Assembly (NCBI GenBank): GCA_009760855.2
Contig: WPIO01000034.1
Coordinates: 1 to 64,000 of the forward strand
Source of the DNA: Cristatella mucedo
Lineage: Eukaryota; Bryozoa; Phylactolaemata; Cristatellidae
Direction: 5' to 3'
Length of the DNA stretch: 64,000 bases
Each line of letters begins with the position of its first letter. The first letter of the stretch is position 1. A model generated the notes under the pieces. That model had not been told where the DNA came from. It made no database searches and saw nothing but the letters and a program-made list of their open reading frames with translations. Positions 1 through 15,000 of the stretch are shown here, piece after piece. Position numbers and translations under genes: made by a program.

Positions 1-3000
1 TCGATGCACTCGTTATCGTTCCGGTACGTGGAGTAAGTCGAATTGTGATCCATTTTGCCACTGCATTTGTCGGCTCTGTTTGCTTGACAAGCGATCTCAA
101 AGTGTTCGAACATCCGTTGTCTCGCCATCATTTTAGTAGCTGAATTGAGTTTACCAGTGGCTCGTCAGGGGTCTCGACGAACGGCTACTTGGTTAAGACT
201 ACTATAGCAGTCGAGTTTTGCCAACAGTCTCGCCTGCTGGGGTCTGCAATGACACTATGTTAGATCGCTGTAAACTTGCTATGCAAGGTCTTGCGGAGTC
301 TGTTCACACTGTGTGCTTTTACATCAGAGTGTTTGAGTTCCGCATCACATTGCCTAGGTGAGTCAACTGAGAGGAGGTGGATGGCTCAAGAGGGTCGGCC
401 AAGATTTACTCGATTACACTCATCAATGGACTTGTTATTGTTCAGGTACGTTGAATTCATTGAATTGTAATCACTATTGCCACTGCATTGCTTGGCTGTG
501 TTTGTTTGACAAGCGATTTCAATAGTGTTCGAACCTTTGTAACCTCGCAATCGTTTTAGAAGCTGGAATGAGTTTCACAGTGGCATCACAGGTGTCTCGA
601 CAAACGGCTGCTTGGTTAAGACTACTATAGAAGTCGAGTTTTTCCAACACTCTCGACTGCTGAGTGCCGCCATGACATCATGTTAGATCGTCGTGTACTT
701 GCTAGGCAAGGTCTTGCGGAGTCCGTTCACACTGGGTGCTGAATCTCAGTGTGCTTGAATTCCGCATCACGTCGCCTAGCTGAGTCAACTGAGAGGAGCT
801 GAATGTTACAAGGAGGTCGGCCACGTGTCGCTCGATTATACCTATCGATGCACTCGTTATCGTTCCGGTACGTGGAGTAAGTCGAATTGTGATCCATTTT
901 GCCACTGCATTTGTCGGCTCTGTTTGCTTGACAAGCGATCTCAAAGTGTTCGAACATCCGTTGTCTCGCCATCATTTTAGTAGCTGAATTGAGTTTACCA
1001 GTGGCTCGTCAGGGGTCTCGACGAACGGCTACTTGGTTAAGACTACTATAGCAGTCGAGTTTTGCCAACAGTCTCGCCTGCTGGGGTCTGCAATGACACT
1101 ATGTTAGATCGCTGTAAACTTGCTATGCAAGGTCTTGCGGAGTCTGTTCACACTGTGTGCTTTTACATCAGAGTGTTTGAGTTCCGCATCACATTGCCTA
1201 GGTGAGTCAACTGAGAGGAGGTGGATGGCTCAAGGAGGTCGGCCAAGATTTACTCGATTACACTCATCAATGGACTTGTTATTGTTCAGGTACGTTGAAT
1301 TCATTGAATTGTAATCACTATTGCCACTGCATTGCTTGGCTGTGTTTGTTTGACAAGCGATTTCAATAGTGTTCGAACCTTTGTAACCTCGCAATCGTTT
1401 TAGAAGCTGGAATGAGTTTCACAGTGGCATCACAGGTGTCTCGACAAACGGCTGCTTGGTTAAGACTACTATAGAAGTCGAGTTTTTCCAACACTCTCGA
1501 CTGCTGAGTGCCGCCATGACATCATGTTAGATCGTCGTGTACTTGCTAGGCAAGGTCTTGCGGAGTCCGTTCACACTGGGTGCTGAATCTCAGTGTGCTT
1601 GAATTCCGCATCACGTCGCCTAGCTGAGTCAACTGAGAGGAGCTGAATGTTACAAGGAGGTCGGCCACGTGTCGCTCGATTATACCTATCGATGCACTCG
1701 TTATCGTTCCGGTACGTGGAGTAAGTCGAATTGTGATCCATTTTGCCACTGCATTTGTCGGCTCTGTTTGCTTGACAAGCGATCTCAAAGTGTTCGAACA
1801 TCCGTTGTCTCGCCATCATTTTAGTAGCTGAATTGAGTTTACCAGTGGCTCGTCAGGGGTCTCGACGAACGGCTACTTGGTTAAGACTACTATAGCAGTC
1901 GAGTTTTGCCAACAGTCTCGCCTGCTGGGGTCTGCAATGACACTATGTTAGATCGCTGTAAACTTGCTATGCAAGGTCTTGCGGAGTCTGTTCACACTGT
2001 GTGCTTTTACATCAGAGTGTTTGAGTTCCGCATCACATTGCCTAGGTGAGTCAACTGAGAGGAGGTGGATGGCTCAAGGAGGTCGGCCAAGATTTACTCG
2101 ATTACACTCATCAATGGACTTGTTATTGTTCAGGTACGTTGAATTCATTGAATTGTAATCACTATTGCCACTGCATTGCTTGGCTGTGTTTGTTTGACAA
2201 GCGATTTCAATAGTGTTCGAACCTTTGTAACCTCGCAATCGTTTTAGAAGCTGGAATGAGTTTCACAGTGGCATCACAGGTGTCTCGACAAACGGCTGCT
2301 TGGTTAAGACTACTATAGAAGTCGAGTTTTTCCAACACTCTCGACTGCTGAGTGCCGCCATGACATCATGTTAGATCGTCGTGTACTTGCTAGGCAAGGT
2401 CTTGCGGAGTCCGTTCACACTGGGTGCTGAATCTCAGTGTGCTTGAATTCCGCATCACGTCGCCTAGCTGAGTCAACTGAGAGGAGCTGAATGTTACAAG
2501 GAGGTCGGCCACGTGTCGCTCGATTATACCTATCGATGCACTCGTTATCGTTCCGGTACGTGGAGTAAGTCGAATTGTGATCCATTTTGCCACTGCATTT
2601 GTCGGCTCTGTTTGCTTGACAAGCGATCTCAAAGTGTTCGAACATCCGTTGTCTCGCCATCATTTTAGTAGCTGAATTGAGTTTACCAGTGGCTCGTCAG
2701 GGGTCTCGACGAACGGCTACTTGGTTAAGACTACTATAGCAGTCGAGTTTTGCCAACAGTCTCGCCTGCTGGGGTCTGCAATGACACACTATGTTAGATC
2801 GCTGTAAACTTGCTATGCAAGGTCTTGCGGAGTCTGTTCACACTGTGTGCTTTTACATCAGAGTGTTTGAGTTCCGCATCACATTGCCTAGGTGAGTCAA
2901 CTGAGAGGAGGTGGATGGCTCAAGGAGGTCGGCCAAGATTTACTCGATTACACTCATCAATGGACTTGTTATTGTTCAGGTACGTTGAATTCATTGAATT

Positions 3001-6000
3001 GTAATCACTATTGCCACTGCATTGCTTGGCTGTGTTTGTTTGACAAGCGATTTCAATAGTGTTCGAACCTTTGTAACCTCGCAATCGTTTTAGAAGCTGG
3101 AATGAGTTTCACAGTGGCATCACAGGTGTCTCGACAAACGGCTGCTTGGTTAAGACTACTATAGAAGTCGAGTTTTTCCAACACTCTCGACTGCTGAGTG
3201 CCGCCATGACATCATGTTAGATCGTCGTGTACTTGCTAGGCAAGGTCTTGCGGAGTCCGTTCACACTGGGTGCTGAATCTCAGTGTGCTTGAATTCCGCA
3301 TCACGTCGCCTAGCTGAGTCAACTGAGAGGAGCTGAATGTTACAAGGAGGTCGGCCACGTGTCGCTCGATTATACCTATCGATGCACTCGTTATCGTTCC
3401 GGTACGTGGAGTAAGTCGAATTGTGATCCATTTTGCCACTGCATTTGTCGGCTCTGTTTGCTTGACAAGCGATCTCAAAGTGTTCGAACATCCGTTGTCT
3501 CGCCATCATTTTAGTAGCTGAATTGAGTTTACCAGTGGCTCGTCAGGGGTCTCGACGAACGGCTACTTGGTTAAGACTACTATAGCAGTCGAGTTTTGCC
3601 AACAGTCTCGCCTGCTGGGGTCTGCAATGACACTATGTTAGATCGCTGTAAACTTGCTATGCAAGGTCTTGCGGAGTCTTTTCACACTGTGTGCTTTTAC
3701 ATCAGAGTGTTTGAGTTCCGCATCACATTGCCTAGGTGAGTCAACTGAGAGGAGGTGGATGGCTCAAGGAGGTCGGCCAAGATTTACTCGATTACACTCA
3801 TCAATGGACTTGTTATTGTTCAGGTACGTTGAATTCATTGAATTGTAATCACTATTGCCACTGCATTGCTTGGCTGTGTTTGTTTGACAAGCGATTTCAA
3901 TAGTGTTCGAACCTTTGTAACCTCGCAATCGTTTTAGAAGCTGGAATGAGTTTCACAGTGACATCACAGGTGTCTCGACGAACGGCTACTTGGTTAGGAC
4001 TACTATAGAAGTCGAATTTTTTTAAGGCTCTCGACTGCTGAGTGCCGCCATGACATCATGTTAGATCGTCGTGTACTTGCTAGGCAAGGTCTTGCGGAGT
4101 CCGTTCACACTGGGTGCTGAATCTCAGTGTGCTTGAATTCCGCATCACGTCGCCTAGCTGAGTCAACTGAGAGGAGCTGAATGTTACAAGGAGGTCGGCC
4201 ACGTGTCGCTCGATTATACCTATCGATGCACTCGTTATCGTTCCGGTACGTGGAGTAAGTCGAATTGTGATCCATTTTGCCACTGCATTTGTCGGCTCTG
4301 TTTGCTTGACAAGCGATCTCAAAGTGTTCGAACATCCGTTGTCTCGCCATCATTTTAGTAGCTGAATTGAGTTTACCAGTGGCTCGTCAGGGGTCTCGAC
4401 GAACGGCTACTTGGTTAAGACTACTATAGCAGTCGAGTTTTGCCAACAGTCTCGCCTGCTGGGGTCTGCAATGACACTATGTTAGATCGCTGTAAACTTG
4501 CTATGCAAGGTCTTGCGGAGTCTGTTCACACTGTGTGCTTTTACATCAGAGTGTTTGAGTTCCGCATCACATTGCCTAGGTGAGTCAACTGAGAGGAGGT
4601 GGATGGCTCAAGGAGGTCGGCCAAGATTTACTCGATTACACTCATCAATGGACTTGTTATTGTTCAGGTACGTTGAATTCATTGAATTGTAATCACTATT
4701 GCCACTGCATTGCTTGGCTGTGTTTGTTTGACAAGCGATTTCAATAGTGTTCGAACCTTTGTAACCTCGCAATCGTTTTAGAAGCTGGAATGAGTTTCAC
4801 AGTGGCATCACAGGTGTCTCGACAAACGGCTGCTTGGTTAAGACTACTATAGAAGTCGAGTTTTTTTTCCAACACTCTCGACTGCTGAGTGCCGCCATGA
4901 CATCATGTTAGATCGTCGTGTACTTGCTAGGCAAGGTCTTGCGGAGTCCGTTCACACTGGGTGCTGAATCTCAGTGTGCTTGAATTCCGCATCACGTCGC
5001 CTAGCTGAGTCAACTGAGAGGAGCTGAATGTTACAAGGAGGTCGGCCACGTGTCGCTCGATTATACCTATCGATGCACTCGTTATCGTTCCGGTACGTGG
5101 AGTAAGTCGAATTGTGATCCATTTTGCCACTGCATTTGTCGGCTCTGTTTGCTTGACAAGCGATCTCAAAGTGTTCGAACATCCGTTGTCTCGCCATCAT
5201 TTTAGTAGCTGAATTGAGTTTACCAGTGGCTCGTCAGGGGTCTCGACGAACGGCTACTTGGTTAAGACTACTATAGCAGTCGAGTTTTGCCAACAGTCTC
5301 GCCTGCTGGGGTCTGCAATGACACTATGTTAGATCGCTGTAAACTTGCTATGCAAGGTCTTGCGGAGTCTGTTCACACTGTGTGCTTTTACATCAGAGTG
5401 TTTGAGTTCCGCATCACATTGCCTAGGTGAGTCAACTGAGAGGAGGTGGATGGCTCAAGGAGGTCGGCCAAGATTTACTCGATTACACTCATCAATGGAC
5501 TTGTTATTGTTCAGGTACGTTGAATTCATTGAATTGTAATCACTATTGCCACTGCATTGCTTGGCTGTGTTTGTTTGACAAGCGATTTCAATAGTGTTCG
5601 AACCTTTGTAACCTCGCAATCGTTTTAGAAGCTGGAATGAGTTTCACAGTGGCATCACAGGTGTCTCGACAAACGGCTGCTTGGTTAAGACTACTATAGA
5701 AGTCGAGTTTTTTCCAACACTCTCGACTGCTGAGTGCCGCCATGACATCATGTTAGATCGTCGTGTACTTGCTAGGCAAGGTCTTGCGGAGTCCGTTCAC
5801 ACTGGGTGCTGAATCTCAGTGTGCTTGAATTCCGCATCACGTCGCCTAGCTGAGTCAACTGAGAGGAGCTGAATGTTACAAGGAGGTCGGCCACGTGTCG
5901 CTCGATTATACCTATCGATGCACTCGTTATCGTTCCGGTACGTGGAGTAAGTCGAATTGTGATCCATTTTGCCACTGCATTTGTCGGCTCTGTTTGCTTG

Positions 6001-9000
6001 ACAAGCGATCTCAAAGTGTTCGAACATCCGTTGTCTCGCCATCATTTTAGTAGCTGAATTGAGTTTACCAGTGGCTCGTCAGGGGTCTCGACGAACGGCT
6101 ACTTGGTTAAGACTACTATAGCAGTCGAGTTTTGCCAACAGTCTCGCCTGCTGGGGTCTGCAATGACACTATGTTAGATCGCTGTAAACTTGCTATGCAA
6201 GGTCTTGCGGAGTCTGTTCACACTGTGTGCTTTTACATCAGAGTGTTTGAGTTCCGCATCACATTGCCTAGGTGAGTCAACTGAGAGGAGGTGGATGGCT
6301 CAAGGAGGTCGGCCAAGATTTACTCGATTACACTCATCAATGGACTTGTTATTGTTCAGGTACGTTGAATTCATTGAATTGTAATCACTATTGCCACTGC
6401 ATTGCTTGGCTGTGTTTGTTTGACAAGCGATTTCAATAGTGTTCGAACCTTTGTAACCTCGCAATCGTTTTAGAAGCTGGAATGAGTTTCACAGTGGCAT
6501 CACAGGTGTCTCGACAAACGGCTGCTTGGTTAAGACTACTATAGAAGTCGATTTTTTCCAACACTCTCGACTGCTGAGTGCCGCCATGACATCATGTTAG
6601 ATCGTCGTGTACTTGCTAGGCAAGGTCTTGCGGAGTCCGTTCACACTGGGTGCTGAATCTCAGTGTGCTTGAATTCCGCATCACGTCGCCTAGCTGAGTC
6701 AACTGAGAGGAGCTGAATGTTACAAGGAGGTCGGCCACGTGTCGCTCGATTATACCTATCGATGCACTCGTTATCGTTCCGGTACGTGGAGTAAGTCGAA
6801 TTGTGATCCATTTTGCCACTGCATTTGTCGGCTCTGTTTGCTTGACAAGCGATCTCAAAGTGTTCGAACATCCGTTGTCTCGCCATCATTTTAGTAGCTG
6901 AATTGAGTTTACCAGTGGCTCGTCAGGGGTCTCGACGAACGGCTACTTGGTTAAGACTACTATAGCAGTCGAGTTTTGCCAACAGTCTCGCCTGCTGGGG
7001 TCTGCAATGACACTATGTTAGATCGCTGTAAACTTGCTATGCAAGGTCTTGCGGAGTCTGTTCACACTGTGTGTGCTTTTACATCAGAGTGTTTGAGTTC
7101 CGCATCACATTGCCTAGGTGAGTCAACTGAGAGGAGGTGGATGGCTCAAGGAGGTCGGCCAAGATTTACTCGATTACACTCATCAATGGACTTGACTTGT
7201 CATTGTTCAGGTACGTTGAATTCATTGAATTGTAATCACTATTGCCACTGCATTGCCTGGCTGTGTTTGTTTGACAAGCGATTTCAATAGTGTTCGAACC
7301 TTTGTAACCTCGCAATCGTTTTAGAAGCTGGAATGAGTTTCACAGTGGCATCACAGGTGTCTCGACAAACGGCTGCTTGGTTAAGACTACTATAGAAGTC
7401 GAGTTTTTTCCAACACTCTCGACTGCTGAGTGCCGCCATGACATCATGTTAGATCGTCGTGTACTTGCTAGGCAAGGTCTTGCGGAGTCCGTTCACACTG
7501 GGTGCTGAATCTCAGTGTGCTTGAATTCCGCATCACGTCGCCTAGCTGAGTCAACTGAGAGGAGCTGAATGTTACAAGGAGGTCGGCCACGTGTCGCTCG
7601 ATTATACCTATCGATGCACTCGTTATCGTTCCGGTACGTGGAGTAAGTCGAATTGTGATCCATTTTGCCACTGCATTTGTCGGCTCTGTTTGCTTGACAA
7701 GCGATCTCAAAGTGTTCGAACATCCGTTGTCTCGCCATCATTTTAGTAGCTGAATTGAGTTTACCAGTGGCTCGTCAGGGGTCTCGACGAACGGCTACTT
7801 GGTTAAGACTACTATATCAATCGAGTTTTTTCGACAGGCTCGCCTGCTGGGGTCTGCAATGACACTATGTTAGATCGCTGTAAACTTGCTATGCAAGGTC
7901 TTGCGGAGTCTGTTCACACTGTGTGCTTTTACATCAGAGTGTTTGAGTTCCGCATCACATTGCCTAGGTGAGTCAACTGAGAGGAGGTGGATGGCTCAAG
8001 GAGGTCGGCCAAGATTTACTCGATTACACTCATCAATGGACTTGTTATTGTTCAGGTACGTTGAATTCATTGAATTGTAATCACTATTGCCACTGCATTG
8101 CTTGGCTGTGTTTGTTTGACAAGCGATTTCAATAGTGTTCGAACCTTTGTAACCTCGCAATCGTTTTAGAAGCTGGAATGAGTTTCACAGTGGCATCACA
8201 GGTGTCTCGACAAACGGCTGCTTGGTTAAGACTACTATAGAAGTCGAGTTTTTTCCAACACTCTCGACTGCTGAGTGCCGCCATGACATCATGTTAGATC
8301 GTCGTGTACTTGCTAGGCAAGGTCTTGCGGAGTCCGTTCACACTGGGTGCTGAATCTCAGTGTGCTTGAATTCCGCATCACGTCGCCTAGCTGAGTCAAC
8401 TGAGAGGAGCTGAATGTTACAAGGAGGTCGGCCACGTGTCGCTCGATTATACCTATCGATGCACTCGTTATCGTTCCGGTACGTGGAGTAAGTCGAATTG
8501 TGATCCATTTTGCCACTGCATTTGTCGGCTCTGTTTGCTTGACAAGCGATCTCAAAGTGTTCGAACATCCGTTGTCTCGCCATCATTTTAGTAGCTGAAT
8601 TGAGTTTACCAGTGGCTCGTCAGGGGTCTCGACGAACGGCTACTTGGTTAAGACTACTATAGCAGTCGAGTTTTGCCAACAGTCTCGCCTGCTGGGGTCT
8701 GCAATGACACTATGTTAGATCGCTGTAAACTTGCTATGCAAGGTCTTGCGGAGTCCGTTCACACTGGGTGCTGTATCTCAGTGTGCTTGAATTCCGCATC
8801 ACGTCGCCTAGCTGAGTCAACTGAGAGGAGGTGGATGGCTCAAGGAGGTCGGCCAAGATTTACTCGATTACACTCATCAATGGACTTGTTATTGTTCAGG
8901 TACGTTGAATTCATTGAATTGTAATCACTATTGCCACTGCATTGCTTGGCTGTGTTTGTTTGACAAGCGATTTCAATAGTGTTCGAACCTTTGTAACCTC

Positions 9001-12000
9001 GCAATCGTTTTAGAAGCTGGAATGAGTTTCACAGTGGCATCACAGGTGTCTCGACAAACGGCTGCTTGGTTAAGACTACTATAGAAGTCGAGTTTTTTTC
9101 CAACACTCTCGACTGCTGAGTGCCGCCATGACATCATGTTAGATCGTCGTGTACTTGCTAGGCAAGGTCTTGCGGAGTCCGTTCACACTGGGTGCTGAAT
9201 CTCAGTGTGCTTGAATTCCGCATCACGTCGCCTAGCTGAGTCAACTGAGAGGAGCTGAATGTTACAAGGAGGTCGGCCACGCGTCGCTCGATTATACCTA
9301 TCGATGCACTCGTTATCGTTCCGGTACGTGGAGTAAGTCGAATTGTGATCCATTTTGCCACTGCATTTGTCGGCTCTGTTTGCTTGACAAGCGATCTCAA
9401 AGTGTTCGAACATCCGTTGTCTCGCCATCATTTTAGTAGCTGAATTGAGTTTACCAGTGGCTCGTCAGGGGTCTCGACGAACGGCTACTTGGTTAAGACT
9501 ACTATAGCAGTCGAGTTTTGCCAACAGTCTCGCCTGCTGGGGTCTGCAATGACACTATGTTAGATCGCTGTAAACTTGCTATGCAAGGTCTTGCGGAGTC
9601 TGTTCACACTGTGTGCTTTTACATCAGAGTGTTTGAGTTCCGCATCACATTGCCTAGGTGAGTCAACTGAGAGGAGGTGGATGGCTCAAGGAGGTCGGCC
9701 AAGATTTACTCGATTACACTCATCAATGGACTTGTTATTGTTCAGGTACGTTGAATTCATTGAATTGTAATCACTATTGCCACTGCTGCATTGCTTGGCT
9801 GTGTTTGTTTGACAAGCGATTTCAATAGTGTTCGAACCTTTGTAACCTCGCAATCGTTTTAGAAGCTGGAATGAGTTTCACAGTGGCATCACAGGTGTCT
9901 CGACAAACGGCTGCTTGGTTAAGACTACTATAGAAGTCGAGTTTTTTTTTTCCAACACTCTCGACTGCTGAGTGCCGCCATGACATCATGTTAGATCGTC
10001 GTGTACTTGCTAGGCAAGGTCTTGCGGAGTCCGTTCACACTGGGTGCTGAATCTCAGTGTGCTTGAATTCCGCATCACGTCGCCTAGCTGAGTCAACTGA
10101 GAGGAGCTGAATGTTACAAGGAGGTCGGCCACGTGTCGCTCGATTATACCTATCGATGCACTCGTTATCGTTCCGGTACGTGGAGTAAGTCGAATTGTGA
10201 TCCATTTTGCCACTGCATTTGTCGGCTCTGTTTGCTTGACAAGCGATCTCAAAGTGTTCGAACATCCGTTGTCTCGCCATCATTTTAGTAGCTGCTGAAT
10301 TGAGTTTACCAGTGGCTCGTCAGGGGTCTCGACGAACGGCTACTTGGTTAAGACTACTATAGAAGTCGAGTTTTTTTGCCAACAGTCTCGCCTGCTGGGG
10401 TCTGCAATGACACTATGTTTATCGATCGCTGTAAACTTGCTATGCAAGGTCTTACGGAGTCTGTTCACACTGTGTGCTTTTACATCAGTGTGTTTGAGTT
10501 CCGCATCACATTGCCTAGGTGAGTCAACTGAGAGGAGGTGGATGGCTCAAGGAGGTCGGCCAAGATTTACTCGATTACACTCATCAATGGACTTGTTATT
10601 GTTCAGGTACGTTGAATTCATTGAATTGTAATCACTATTGCCACTGCATTGCTTGGCTGTGTTTGTTTGACAAGCGATTTCAATAGTGTTCGAACCTTTG
10701 TAACCTCGCAATCGTTTTAGAAGCTGGAATGAGTTTCACAGTGGCATCACAGGTGTCTCGACAAACGGCTACTTGGTTAAGACTACTATAGAAGTCGAGT
10801 TTTTCCAACACTCTCGACTGCTGAGTGCCGCCATGACATCATGTTAGATCGTCGTGTACTTGCTAGGCAAGGTCTTGCGGAGTCCGTTCACACTGGGTGC
10901 TGTATCTCAGTGTGCTTGAATTCCGCATCACGTCGCCTAGCTGAGTCAACTGAGAGGAGCTGAATGTTACAAGGAGGTCGGCCACGTGTCGTGTCGCTCG
11001 ATTATACCTATCGATGCACTCGTTATCGTTCCGGTACGTGGAGTAAGTCGAATTGTGATCCATTTTGCCACTGCATTTGTCGGCTCTGTTTGCTTAACAA
11101 GCGATCTCAAAGTGTACGAACGTCCGTTGTCTCGCCATCATTTTAGTAGCTGAATTGAGTTTACCAGTGGCTCGTCAGGGGTCTCGACGAACGGCTACTT
11201 GGTTAAGACTACTATAGCAGTCGAGTTTTGCCAACAGTCTCGCCTGCTGGGGTCTGCAATGACACTATGTTAGATCGCTGTAAACTTGCTATGCAAGGTC
11301 TTGCGGAGTCTGTTCACACTGTGTGCTTTTACATCAGAGTGTTTGAGTTCCGCATCACATTGCCTAGGTGAGTCAACTGAGAGGAGGTGGATGGCTCAAG
11401 GAGGTCGGCCAAGATTTACTCGATTACACTCATCAATGGACTTGTTATTGTTCAGGTACGTTGAATTCATTGAATTGTAATCACTATTGCCACTGCATTG
11501 CTTGGCTGTGTTTGTTTGACAAGCGATTTCAATAGTGTTCGAACCTTTGTAACCTCGCAATCGTTTTAGAAGCTGGAATGAGTTTCACAGTGGCATCACA
11601 GGTGTCTCGACAAACGGCTGCTTGGTTAAGACTACTATAGAAGTCGAGTTTTTTTCCAACACTCTCGACTGCTGAGTGCCGCCATGACATCATGTTAGAT
11701 CGTCGTGTACTTGCTAGGCAAGGTCTTGCGGAGTCCGTTCACACTGGGTGCTGAATCTCAGTGTGCTTGAATTCCGCATCACGTCGCCTAGCTGAGTCAA
11801 CTGAGAGGAGCTGAATGTTACAAGGAGGTCGGCCACGTGTCGCTCGATTATACCTATCGATGCACTCGTTATCGTTCCGGTACGTGGAGTAAGTCGAATT
11901 GTGATCCATTTTGCCACTGCATTTGTCGGCTCTGTTTGCTTGACAAGCGATCTCAAAGTGTTCGAACATCCGTTGTCTCGCCATCATTTTAGTAGCTGAA

Positions 12001-15000
12001 TTGAGTTTACCAGTGGCTCGTCAGGGGTCTCGACGAACGGCTACTTGGTTAAGACTACTATAGCAGTCGATTTTTGCCAACAGTCTCGCCTGCTGGGGTC
12101 TGCAATGACACTATGTTAGATCGCTGTAAACTTGCTATGCAAGGTCTTGCGGAGTCTGTTCACACTGTGTGCTTTTACATCAGAGTGTTTGAGTTCCGCA
12201 TCACATTGCCTAGGTGAGTCAACTGAGAGGAGGTGGATGGCTCAAGGAGGTCGGCCAAGATTTACTCGATTACACTCATCAATGGACTTGTTATTGTTCA
12301 GGTACGTTGAATTCATTGAATTGTAATCACTATTGCCACTGCATTGCTTGGCTGTGTTTGTTTGACAAGCGATTTCAATAGTGTTCGAACCTTTGTAACC
12401 TCGCAATCGTTTTAGAAGCTGGAATGAGTTTCACAGTGGCATCACAGGTGTCTCGACAAACGGCTGCTTGGTTAAGACTACTATAGAAGTCGTTTTTTTT
12501 TCCAACACTCTCGACTGCTGAGTGCCGCCATGACATCATGTTAGATCGTCGTGTACTTGCTAGGCAAGGTCTTGCGGAGTCCGTTCACACTGGGTGCTGA
12601 ATCTCAGTGTGCTTGAATTCCGCATCACGTCGCCTAGCTGAGTCAACTGAGAGGAGCTGAATGTTACAAGGAGGTCGGCCACGTGTCGCTCGATTATACC
12701 TATCGATGCACTCGTTATCGTTCCGGTACGTGGAGTAAGTCGAATTGTGATCCATTTTGCCACTGCATTTGTCGGCTCTGTTTGCTTGACAAGCGATCTC
12801 AAAGTGTTCGAACATCCGTTGTCTCGCCATCATTTTAGTAGCTGAATTGAGTTTACCAGTGGCTCGTCAGGGGTCTCGACGAACGGCTACTTGGTTAAGA
12901 CTACTATAGCAGTCGAGTTTTGCCAACAGTCTCGCCTGCTGGGGTCTGCAATGACACTATGTTAGATCGCTGTAAACTTGCTATGCAAGGTCTTGCGGAG
13001 TCTGTTTACATTGTGTGCTTTTACATCAGAGTGTTTGAGTTCCGCATCACATTGCCTAGGTGAGTCAACTGAGAGGAGGTGGATGGCTCAAGGAGGTCGG
13101 CCAAGATTTACTCGATTACACTCATCAATGGACTTGTTATTGTTCAGGTACGTTGAATTCATTGAATTGTAATCACTATTGCCACTGCATTGCTTGGCTG
13201 TGTTTGTTTGACAAGCGATTTCAATAGTGTTCGAACCTTTGTAACCTCGCAATCGTTTTAGAAGCTGGAATGAGTTTCACAGTGGCATCACAGGTGTCTC
13301 GACAAACGGCTGCTTGGTTAAGACTACTATAGAAGTCGAGTTTTTTTCCAACACTCTCGACTGCTGAGTGCCGCCATGACATCATGTTAGATCGTCGTGT
13401 ACTTGCTAGGCAAGGTCTTGCGGAGTCCGTTCACACTGGGTGCTGAATCTCAGTGTGCTTGAATTCCGCATCACGTCGCCTAGCTGAGTCAACTGAGAGG
13501 AGCTGAATGTTACAAGGAGGTCGGCCACGTGTCGCTCGATTATACCTATCGATGCACTCGTTATCGTTCCGGTACGTGGAGTAAGTCGAATTGTGATCCA
13601 TTTTGCCACTGCATTTGTCGGCTCTGTTTGCTTGACAAGCGATCTCAAAGTGTTCGAACATCCGTTGTCTCGCCATCATTTTAGTAGCTGAATTGAGTTT
13701 ACCAGTGGCTCGTCAGGGGTCTCGACGAACGGCTACTTGGTTAAGACTACTATAGCAGTCGAGTTTTGCCAACAGTCTCGCCTGCTGGGGTCTGCAATGA
13801 CACTATGTTAGATCGCTGTAAACTTGCTATGCAAGGTCTTGCGGAGTCTGTTCACACTGTGTGCTTTTACATCAGAGTGTTTGAGTTCCGCATCACATTG
13901 CCTAGGTGAGTCAACTGAGAGGAGGTGGATGGCTCAAGGAGGTCGGCCAAGATTTACTCGATTACACTCATCAATGGACTTGTTATTGTTCAGGTACGTT
14001 GAATTCATTGAATTGTAATCACTATTGCCACTGCATTGCTTGGCTGTGTTTGTTTGACAAGCGATTTCAATAGTGTTCGAACCTTTGTAACCTCGCAATC
14101 GTTTTAGAAGCTGGAATGAGTTTCACAGTGGCATCACAGGTGTCTCGACAAACGGCTACTTGGTTAGGACTACTATAGAAGTCGAATTTTTTTAAGGCTC
14201 TCGACTGCTGAGTGCCGCCATGACATCATGTGAGATCCTCGTGTACTTGCTATGCAAGCTCTTGCGGAGTCCGTTCACACTGGGTGCTGAATCTCAGTGT
14301 GCTTGAATTCCGCATCACGTCGCCTAGCTGAGTCAACTGAGAGGAGCTGAATGTTACAAGGAGGTCGGCCACGTGTCGCTCGATTATACCTATCGATGCA
14401 CTCGTTATCGTTCCGGTACGTGGAGTAAGTCGAATTGTGATCCATTTTGCCACTGCATTTGTCGGCTCTGTTTGCTTGACAAGCGATCTCAAAGTGTTCG
14501 AACATCCGTTGTCTCGCCATCATTTTAGTAGCTGAATTGAGTTTACCAGTGGCTCGTCAGGGGTCTCGACGAACGGCTACTTGGTTAAGACTACTATAGC
14601 AGTCGAGTTTTGCCAACAGTCTCGCCTGCTGGGGTCTGCAATGACACTATGTTAGATCGCTGTAAACTTGCTATGCAAGGTCTTGCGGAGTCTGTTCACA
14701 CTGTGTGCTTTTACATCAGAGTGTTTGAGTTCCGCATCACATTGCCTAGGTGAGTCAACTGAGAGGAGGTGGATGGCTCAAGGAGGTCGGCCAAGATTTA
14801 CTCGATTACACTCATCAATGGACTTGTTATTGTTCAGGTACGTTGAATTCATTGAATTGTAATCACTATTGCCACTGCATTGCTTGGCTGTGTTTGTTTG
14901 ACAAGCGATTTCAATAGTGTTCGAACCTTTGTAACCTCGCAATCGTTTTAGAAGCTGGAATGAGTTTCACAGTGGCATCACAGGTGTCTCGACAAACGGC

